Below the pieces are notes generated by a model. It was not told where the DNA came from, made no database searches, and was given only the letters and a program-made list of their open reading frames with translations. This document shows, in pieces, positions 56,685-64,000 of a DNA stretch of 64,000 nucleotides. The stretch is from Ovis canadensis (lineage: Eukaryota > Chordata > Mammalia > Artiodactyla > Bovidae), in NCBI RefSeq assembly GCF_042477335.2, contig NC_091250.1, positions 130,731,384-130,795,383 on the forward strand. The letters run 5' to 3'. The stretch's first letter is position 1. Every line of letters begins with the position of its first letter. The translations under genes and the position numbers were made by a program.

Positions 56685-57440
56685 GTGGATTAAATGTGTC
56701 CCCAGATTCATAGTTCAGTTCAGTTCAGTTCAGTCGCTCAGTTGTGTCCGACTCTTTGCGACCCCATGAATTGCAGCACGCCAGGCCTCCCTGTCCATCA
56801 CCAACTCCCGGAGTTCACTCAAACTCACATCCATCGAGTCGGTGATGCCATCCAGCCATCTCATCCTCTGTCGTCACCTTCTCCTCCTGCCTCCAATCCC
56901 TCCCAGCATCAGAGTCTTTTCCAATGACTCAACTCTTCGCATGAGGTGGCCAAAGTACTGGAGTTTCAGCTTTAGCATCATTCCTTCCAAAGAACACCCA
57001 GGGCTGATCTCCTTTAGAATGGACTGGTTGGATCTCCTTGCAGTCCAAGGGGCTCTCAAGAGTCTTCTCCAACACCACAGTTCAAAAGCATCAATTTTTC
57101 AGTGCTCAGCTTTCTTCACAGTCCAACTTTCACATCCATACATGCATAACCGATGCCCTAATCCCTCATGTGACGCAGTAGGAGGGGACCTCTAGGAGGT
57201 AATCAGGTCACGAGGGTAAGGCCCTCAACAAGGGGGTCAGTGCCCTTGTAAGAAGCTAGCTAGGTCAGAAGAGAGATGCTCTCTGTTTGCCAGGTGTGAA
57301 CACTGCCCACACATCTGAGAGCAGGAAGGGGCTTCTTGCCGGGACCGGACCCCACCAGCACTCTGATCTTGGGGCTTCAGGCTCCAGCACTAAGAGAACG
57401 TGGCATCTTGTTGTCTGAGGCTCCAGCCTAGGGCTTGTGT
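56685..57440 (+). mobile_element. Mammalian LTR (MaLR-like) relic, split by BovB
   Basis: Left piece 'ggattaaatgtgtccccaga'. After the BovB, 'gatgccctaatccctcatgt', 'ggggacctctaggaggtaat', 'gtgcccttgtaagaagctag', 'ctctgatcttggggcttcag'. Related in type to 31895-32235. Confidence 0.55.
56703..57143 (-). mobile_element. BovB LINE 3' fragment
   Basis: Starts with TTCAG repeats; minus strand encodes [16 protein letters not shown] and [14 protein letters not shown]. Truncated at 'tcacatccatacatg'. Confidence 0.93.
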
Positions 57441-58034
57441 TAGAGCAGCCTGAGTGAATGGAGGTGGAGGCTACAGACTGTTTCATCCCAGGGCACCAGC
57501 TGCTAACCTGCTGGGCAGGCGCCTGTCCTTTCCTTAGCCACGAGCTCCAGGGCCACAGCCAACAGCCTGCTTGTGGATCCCGGGATGCCGTCTCCAGCCC
57601 TGTGTGCACTCCTGTCCCTTTGTTGGCCTCCAGGAATACGTCCTCATCTGGCAAGACTTAAGTTTGGCAGTGCCTTCTCAGAAAGCCTCCACTGACCTCT
57701 GGGGTGTTTATGGAGCTTCCTTTCGGGAACTTCTCCAAATGGTCAGTCTTATCATGGTCTGTGTGCTGTCTGTCTGCCTGGCCTGGCAGTGGCGGGCATC
57801 AGCATCTCTCCCGTCAGCACTTTGGCCTGGGTGAGGGGCTCAGCGCCCCAGCTCGAGGGGCTGCCTCTGCCAGGGCTGTCCTCGGGCCATCCTGGGGCCG
57901 ACACAGTGTCTGTCCCACCCCCGGCTCTGTGCCCACTGCCAGGATGACCACTTTTAGCGGATGCCCTCCCCAGGTGCTGGTGGCAGAAGGAGGCCCGTGG
58001 CTGGAAGTGACAGGCGTTTTTAAGAAGCGGCTTT
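57441..58034. other. Intergenic sequence, no gene seen
   Basis: Nothing recognised; it would become ABLIM2 3' UTR only if the distal polyadenylation signal at 58063 were used. Confidence 0.35.
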
Positions 58035-58062
58035 TCACTTTCACAAGTTGTAATACACCATC

Positions 58063-58068
58063 CTTTAT
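58063..58068 (-). terminator. ABLIM2: Canonical AATAAA, possible distal ABLIM2 poly(A) signal
   Basis: TTTATT on the plus strand reads AATAAA on the minus strand. It is the first canonical hexamer downstream of the ABLIM2 stop that I noticed, giving a 3' UTR of about 1.6 kb if used. Confidence 0.35.
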
Positions 58069-58859
58069 TTTTCCCAGGCTCCCCTGGTCTGACAAGACGT
58101 TCACTAGTGAGAAAATAGGGGTTTCCAGCGGCTTGGGCTCAGCTCACGACGTGGAGGGAAGCATATACTAGGTGCTGAGAAGCCCCCTCCCTGGCCAAGC
58201 CGCGCTGGTGAGAAGCTGGGTGCACAGCAGGACTACAGGGGGCTGAGTCACGCGGACTGAACACGGGGACGTCCAGGACGCAGAGGAAGACGCGGAGGCA
58301 CGAAGGCGGGGCCCACTCTCTGGGGACACCTGCGCCGTGTTTCATAGGCCCCTCGAAGCGGTGCACCACCGTTCAGGCGCCCCACCCCACCCGCACGGCG
58401 ACTCTGCCAGTTTAGGCAGCATCTCCCACCCCGTCGTCCCGGAGGGTCTCAGGACCGGACACCAGCCTTCCCTCCCTGGGGGTGTTTTACGGGGCAGGGG
58501 TGCAAAGTGGGATACCACCGGCCACATGAGGAGGAGGACGCGCTGCAAGCTGCGGCAAGCGTCATCCGGGACCGGGGGAACCCTTGATTCGGGGGCTTTG
58601 GCCATCAGGGGAGGATGTTTTCTGCAAGACTTGGAAAATGACAGTGAGACACGCAGTGTGGCCGTGCTTTAGGCGTCCTTACAAACCGCGGTAGGGGGGT
58701 GTGTGGGCGGGGGTGGGGTCTGCCTTGCGGGGTGCCTGTGTGACAGGCCGAAAAGCAAAAGAAAAATGCACAGAGGAAACAGACAGGGAACACACACAGC
58801 CTGAAAGCACACAGATGCGAAGGTGGGGAATAAGGCTGGGGCGCGCCCTTTCAGCGGGG

Positions 58860-59654
58860 CCATAAAATTAAACTCTTTATATATGTCGTCTTTGTGTTTA
58901 AGTAGGCTCTACTCTTTAACAAAATAAAAACTTCTGTGTTAACTTTAAAGATATCGTTTAGGCATCTAAGGGATGGCCTGCAAGAGGAACGCAGCGCACG
59001 GAGGGCCCCAGCAGAAGGTGCGCCTTCGGGTTGAAGCTCCTCCCTAAACACAGATTCATCACGAAGGCTGCAAAAATCGACCCCCAAGCTTCCGACAGCC
59101 CCAGGGAGGCCCAGGGCGGGGGACGGGGGCTTGCATGCCAGGCCATGCCTCCCAGGCTGAGCAGGGAAGTGGGGCCCCGGATACCAGGAGCCAGGTGCCC
59201 AGCCACCGGAACCCGCCAGTGCCCGTCACTGATTAAGCCTCCTCGGGCGTCCACTCCCGCCCTCTGTGTACCCCGGGGGCCCAGCGCAAAGAGGGCACTG
59301 CAGGGAGGTGGGAGGGTGGGCTGCGTGCGTCTAAGTAGTCCTGCATCTCTGGGCAGCAACCTCGCTGCATCCTCCTTCCTGATGGCAAGGGGCAGCGGGG
59401 AAGGACAGTGCAAAGCCAGGGGTCTGGGCTGCAAACTAAGCGCGGGAGTGGTGCTGGCAGAAACCAGAAACGGGGGCTTTACCTGCTCTGGGAGCTCCTC
59501 CCGCCCCCAGCCCCCGCCAACCGGCCCTCCCCAGGCTCCCACCGCTGCCCGCCTGCCGTGGACACAGAGAAGCCGGAGCCGAGTGCAAGAGGAGGTGGTC
59601 TGGTGGTTCCCACAGGCGCGCCCGTGGTCAGGGTCCCCCCACCCCCCGGCAGCG
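58860..59654 (-). other. ABLIM2: ABLIM2 3' UTR (probable proximal end)
   Basis: Minus strand downstream of the stop. An AU-rich terminal segment (58863-58960) contains the variant signal TATAAA within 'catatataaagagtttaat'. It is followed, 40-110 bp further, by U- and GU-rich text ('ggctgtgtgtgttccctgtc') suitable as a downstream element. This would give a 3' UTR of about 0.8 kb. The strong AT-rich contrast with GC-rich neighbours hints at conserved UTR function. Confidence 0.5.
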
Positions 59655-60179
<525 letters not shown>

Positions 60180-60239
60180 TCATGGCTGCTGTGTGAGCAG
60201 GAAGTATCCCCACTGCTCGCACGAGGACACGGAGGCAGA

Positions 60240-60450
60240 CAGGCCCAGGCCTCACTTCAAATCCTCCCTCTCCCCAGCCCACCTCTGCTGTGTGGCCCCG
60301 AGCGAGCTTCTTGTCTCTCTGAGCCCCAGCTAGCCCGCCTGGAGTCTCACCCTGCTCACGTGTAAACGGGGTCACTCTGGCACCCCCCGGAGTTGTGGGG
60401 TGAACGGGTCAGCGCAGGTCAGCCCCCAGGGCTGAGCCCGGCCCTGGGCA
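60240..60450 (+). mobile_element. MIR SINE
   Basis: 'ctgctgtgtggccccgagcg', 'acgtgtaaacggggtcactc', then 'gagttgtggggtgaacgggt'. Confidence 0.6.
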
Positions 60451-60499
60451 GCGACAGTGAGCCCCGGGCACAGTTATTACGATCCGAGACAGAGCCACC

Positions 60500-60700
60500 T
60501 CTGCCGCCGCCTGACGCCACCTGAATTCTAGACTCTTCCTTGTGGGTGTCTGCTTCCTTCGCCCCCATGTCTGTCTTCCTCAGCCGATGCTGAGTAACTT
60601 CTTGTCCTTCAAGACCCGGCTCAGGTGGGCACGGCACCTTCTCCTGGGGGGCTTCCCAGGAGTGAGGCCGGCCCTCCCCCCTGCCTGGGAGGAGCTGGGG
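60500..60700 (+). mobile_element. L2 LINE fragment
   Basis: 'ttcaagacccggctcaggtg' and 'ggcaccttctcctggggggc' match the end of the L2 ORF region. Confidence 0.5.
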
Positions 60701-60859
60701 AGAAGACGGAAAGGGGGGCAGGCAGCCTGCAGCAGGGCCAGCTCCGGCCCCAGAGGGCCTGGTTCAAAACCCCCTCCTGCCCCCATGTAAGAAGTGTGGC
60801 TTCCACGCAGCCGCCTGGAAACCAGCCTGGCCATTCCTCCGCACGCCTAGCAGAATCAC

Positions 60860-61580
60860 CTCAAGACCCAGCAGATCCCCAAAGACCAAAACCAGGGACT
60901 CACACGGCTACCTTCACACCCGCGTTCACAGCAGATTATCCACACCTGTCCAAAGCGGAAGCAACCCAAGTGCCCGCTGAAGGACCAAGGGGTACACAAG
61001 ATGAGGTCGATTTAGACTCTGGAACATGACTGGTGAGCACTCAGTAGCGTCTGACGCTTTGCGACTCCACAGACTGGAGCCTGCCAGGCTTCTCTGTCCA
61101 TGGGGATTCTCCAGGCGAGAATTGGAGTGGGTAGTCATGCCCTCCTCCAGGGGATCTTCCCAACCCAGGGATCAAAAACCTGGTCCCCTGCACCTGCTGC
61201 CGGAGGGTTCTTGGCAGGCGGGTTCTTCACCTCTAGTGCCATCGGGAACATGATTCATCCAGAAAAAGTCATGACACTCTGACCTTCGCTACAACACGGA
61301 TGGGCGAGGAAACAAGCTAAGTGAGTCCATTTGTGGGAAACATCCAGAGTGGGGAACACCCTCAGGGACCACAACCAGCTCAGTCATTGCCGGGAGCTGG
61401 GAGACGAGGGGGCTGGGGAAGAGCTGGTTGGTGGGCATGCGGTTTCCTCCTGGATCCAACAACTGCGTTCTGGAATTCCGCAGAGGTAGTGGAGGTCACA
61501 CAACATTGAGAATGCACTAAAGGCAGTCACCCGCACACTTTAAAATGGCTGCAGTTGTGAATTTTATCATTTAAAGCCTA
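60860..61580 (+). mobile_element. Old L1M 3' end, split by a Bov-tA
   Basis: 'cccgcgttcacagcagatta', 'cggaagcaacccaagtgccc' (ORF2 end), then after the SINE 'cgggagctgggagacgaggg' and the terminal 'ctttaaaatggctgcagttg' and 'aattttatcattt'. Confidence 0.7.
61030..61244 (-). mobile_element. Bov-tA SINE in old L1
   Basis: Reversed copy. Exact 9-bp duplication GGAACATGA at 61021-61029 and 61245-61253. Confidence 0.92.
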
Positions 61581-61828
61581 GTTCCTGCCAGAAAAAATAG
61601 TGCTTTCTTGAATTTAAAACACACGTCCTACTAAAGGTAACTGTGATGACCGAGAGAGAAAATGGTGTGAAGACACGTGGGGAACTATGGAAAGCAGAAA
61701 CAGCCATCACCGCCAGGCACATCTCTCACAGAAATCACAGCCCTGTGTGACTTGCCCTGGGTTTTGGAGCCCGGTCACTGGCATGATACAGGGAAGGAGA
61801 CTCAAGGGACGCCTTTATGCTGAGTCAC

Positions 61829-62038
61829 AGAAAGTGTGAGTCTCTCTGTCATGTCCGACTTTTTGGGACCCCCATGGACGGTAGCCCGCCAGGCTCCTCT
61901 GTCCCTGGGATTCTCCAGGCAAGGATACTAGAGTGGGTAGCCATTTCTTCCTCCAGGGAATCCTGCTGACCCGGGGATGGAACCCACATCTCTTTCATTG
62001 CAGGTGGAGTCTTTACCGTCTGAGTCACCAGGGAAGCT
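61829..62038 (-). mobile_element. Bov-tA SINE
   Basis: 'gagtctctctgtcatgtccg' to 'gtctgagtcaccagggaagc'. Confidence 0.9.
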
Positions 62039-62452
62039 CTAAAGTCCCTCTTAACTGAACCTAGGCCTGGAGTCCTCAGAACTGGCACATACAAGCAGAC
62101 GCACACAGACACACCCACACACACAGGGACACCCACACCCCATCCAGCTAGCCTCGGCCGGGTAGGGGCCGTCCGCTGCCTGCTGCCATCTCAGACCCAC
62201 AGACAGGAACAGGATCAGAAAAACGCTCATACCCACGGTGCTGAGCCCAGGGTCTCCTGACCAGCTGGGAAACCCACAGCTCACCCCACGGGGACTCAGA
62301 ACCATCGTTCCAGAGAGCAGCACCAGCTTCCGGGGGCCACGTCACGACTTCCCCTGTGACTGTGGGACCAGCAAGATGCCAGAGAGGAAGGATCAGGGAA
62401 AACCGTGTCTCCTCCCACTGGGCGTGTGTCTAGTGGGTGCCCCCAAGGCCCC

Positions 62453-62488
62453 GGGGGGGGAGGGGGGAGGCCGGGGGCAGGGCCGGGG
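62453..62488 (+). repeat. G-run cluster (G-quadruplex type)
   Basis: G-runs of eight, six, five and four with short spacers. On the ABLIM2 sense strand this is a C-rich tract. Confidence 0.85.
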
Positions 62489-63093
62489 TGGTTAACAGGA
62501 GTGCAGGGGGGTCAGAGAAAGATCAGAAGCCTGAGCGGGATGCTGGTCCTCAGGGCACAGCCCCAGGGAGGTGGGGGTGAGGGGGAAAGGGCCCCGAGGT
62601 GGCGGTGGACAGGGATCCTAGGCAGAAGTTGGGAGTGGGCTCACGGGGTGGCGCCCAGCGCCCTTGCAGCCTATGGTCTCCTGTTTTAGGGCCCTCGGGT
62701 GGGTCCGGGGTTGGGTCTCCCAGGTGATGACATGTGGGAGGGAGGAGAGGGGAGGGGGAACTATAGGGGTCACGGTGTTCTAAGCTGAGGAGGGGAGAAG
62801 GGTGCAATGAGGGTGGCCCCGTGTTCCCCACCTGGGGGCCTCCCGCTAGTACAGGGGGGCAGTGGCAGGGCCTGTGGGCACTGCAGGGCCCAAGCAGCTT
62901 GTCCCTCACTCCTGGCTACAGCTGTGGGGTCTGTAGTGCAGTCTTACTGCCCCCAGCTGGCCCCACTGCCTCCCAGGGGAGAAGGGCTTGAGGCGCCCTG
63001 CTCCTGGCAGCCAGCCACTGGCACTGAAGGTAATCCCACTCACAGCAGAGTCAGGACCCCCGTCCTGGGCTCCTCCTCAGCTGCCTGCCAGCT

Positions 63094-63290
63094 GGTGCTA
63101 GTTGAACCCGCCTGCCAGTGCAGGAGATAGGAGAGATATGGGTTCGATCCCTGGGTCAGGCAGATCCCATAGAGGTGGGCATGGCACCCGCTGCAGTAGT
63201 CTTGCCTGGAGAATCCCATGGACAGAGGAGCCTGGAGGCTGCAGTCCCTAGGGTGGCAGGGGGGACATGACTGAAGCGACTCAGCTCACG
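63094..63290 (+). mobile_element. Bov-tA SINE
   Basis: 'gaacccgcctgccagtgcag', 'ggttcgatccctgggtcagg', 'catgactgaagcgactcagc'. The first bases of the head are missing. Confidence 0.9.
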
Positions 63291-63634
63291 CACTGCCTCC
63301 ATAGAGCACAGCTGGCCCCAGAGGCTTTCCCCCAGCCCAACTCCCCCAGTCACTGGCTCCCGAAGGCTCCCTGGAGGAGGCAGGCCTCCCCCACCCCAGG
63401 TACCCACCAAGGCCAGGCTTGGCCAAGCTCCAGCCTGAGCCAGCAGGAAGGAAGCCTGGGGCACAGCGCTTGGGCAGAGGGACATTCTGGGATGGCCCTC
63501 TCTTCTGGGGGTGCCCCGTCTCCCCCAGGAGCACCCCTGGGAAGGAGGCATGGTAGGGGTCACACATGCTCAGCTGGGGGTTGGCCTGTTGGTCACTGTC
63601 CAGGATGGGATTGTGCAAAGGCCTTGGGCCCAGG

Positions 63635-63735
63635 AGCCAGACTCAGGGGAACCCCGTCCCGGCTCCAGGCCTGCCCAGCTGTGCAGAGCGGCACGACCTC
63701 AGCTGCGATGTCTGTAAAATGAGGATTATCTGTGC
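63635..63735 (+). mobile_element. MIR SINE fragment
   Basis: 'acctcagctgcgatgtctgt', 'aaaatgaggattatctgtgc'. Confidence 0.6.
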
Positions 63736-63880
63736 CTTCACCCCATTCTTCCTCTGCCTGGAATGCCGGCCCCTCCTGGTCCACCCGGGTAACCCCCCTG
63801 ACCCCCTCCAAGTTCCCAGACCTGAGTCTGAGTCTCAGCTCCTCCAGAAAACCTCTCCTGACTGTACCGTCACCGCAGGC
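63736..63880 (+). mobile_element. L2 LINE fragment
   Basis: 'attcttcctctgcctggaat' and 'gtctcagctcctccagaaaa', 'cctctcctgactgt' match the L2 ORF end. Confidence 0.6.
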
Positions 63881-64000
63881 TCCCGGGTCCTCAAACCTCC
63901 TCCTTCCCCGTGGTGTGGATACCCACACCACAGCCAGTTTCAAGCTTCCAGGAGATGCTACTGAATGAGTTGGAAAGAGGTGCCCAGGGGACCTAGCTGT

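Larger units (their letters stand above)
45486..58034. other. Intergenic region between AFAP1 5' end and ABLIM2 3' end
   Basis: About 12.5-13.4 kb, depending on which ABLIM2 polyadenylation site is used. It holds BovB, Bov-tA, CHR, L1, MIR, L2 and LTR pieces listed separately. No coding exon or RNA gene is recognised. Confidence 0.55.

Overview
The window is mammalian nuclear DNA from a ruminant (cattle, sheep, goat, deer or a relative). The evidence is the density of lineage-restricted retroelements: BovB (RTE) LINE fragments, Bov-tA and Bov-A2 SINEs, CHR-type tRNA-derived SINEs and artiodactyl L1 3' ends. These lie over an older mammalian layer of MIR, L2, MER5A-like, LTR and L1M remnants. 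I cannot tell the species. No bacterial or phage content, CRISPR array, rRNA or functional tRNA gene is visible.

Two protein-coding loci are touched, both on the minus strand. On the right, positions 59655-59768 are the terminal coding exon of ABLIM2: it encodes a villin-type headpiece ending in KKKALLF, with a clean splice acceptor. Its 3' UTR runs leftward and its last intron fills the rest of the window to 64000. In the middle, 43390-45485 is a CpG island with a CCAAT box, GC boxes, an NRF1-like site and a minus-strand splice donor at 44994/44993. In human 4p16.1 the gene just downstream of ABLIM2, on the same strand, is AFAP1, so I infer that the island is the AFAP1 promoter and non-coding first exon. 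The left 45 kb would then be AFAP1 intron 1. No AFAP1 coding exon is seen, so this assignment rests on synteny.

Layout: 1-44993, probable AFAP1 intron 1, a mosaic of repeats; 43390-45485, CpG island, with a C-rich minisatellite (44400-44880) just inside the intron; 45486 to about 58860 (or 58040), intergenic; about 58860-59654, ABLIM2 3' UTR; 59655-59768, ABLIM2 last coding exon; 59769-64000, ABLIM2 intron.

The most informative structure is the retroelement stratigraphy. A 2.1-kb L1 (33187-35297) has a target-site duplication and an uninterrupted ORF2 remnant. An old antisense L1 (23.7-27.1 kb) has been hit by about eight later insertions. Several BovB, SINE and L1 copies have target duplications that fix their order of insertion. 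A 73-bp unit is tandemly repeated four times at 3962-4242. I found no candidate for a wholly new biological system; the items worth a second look are structural, regulatory or polymorphism candidates.
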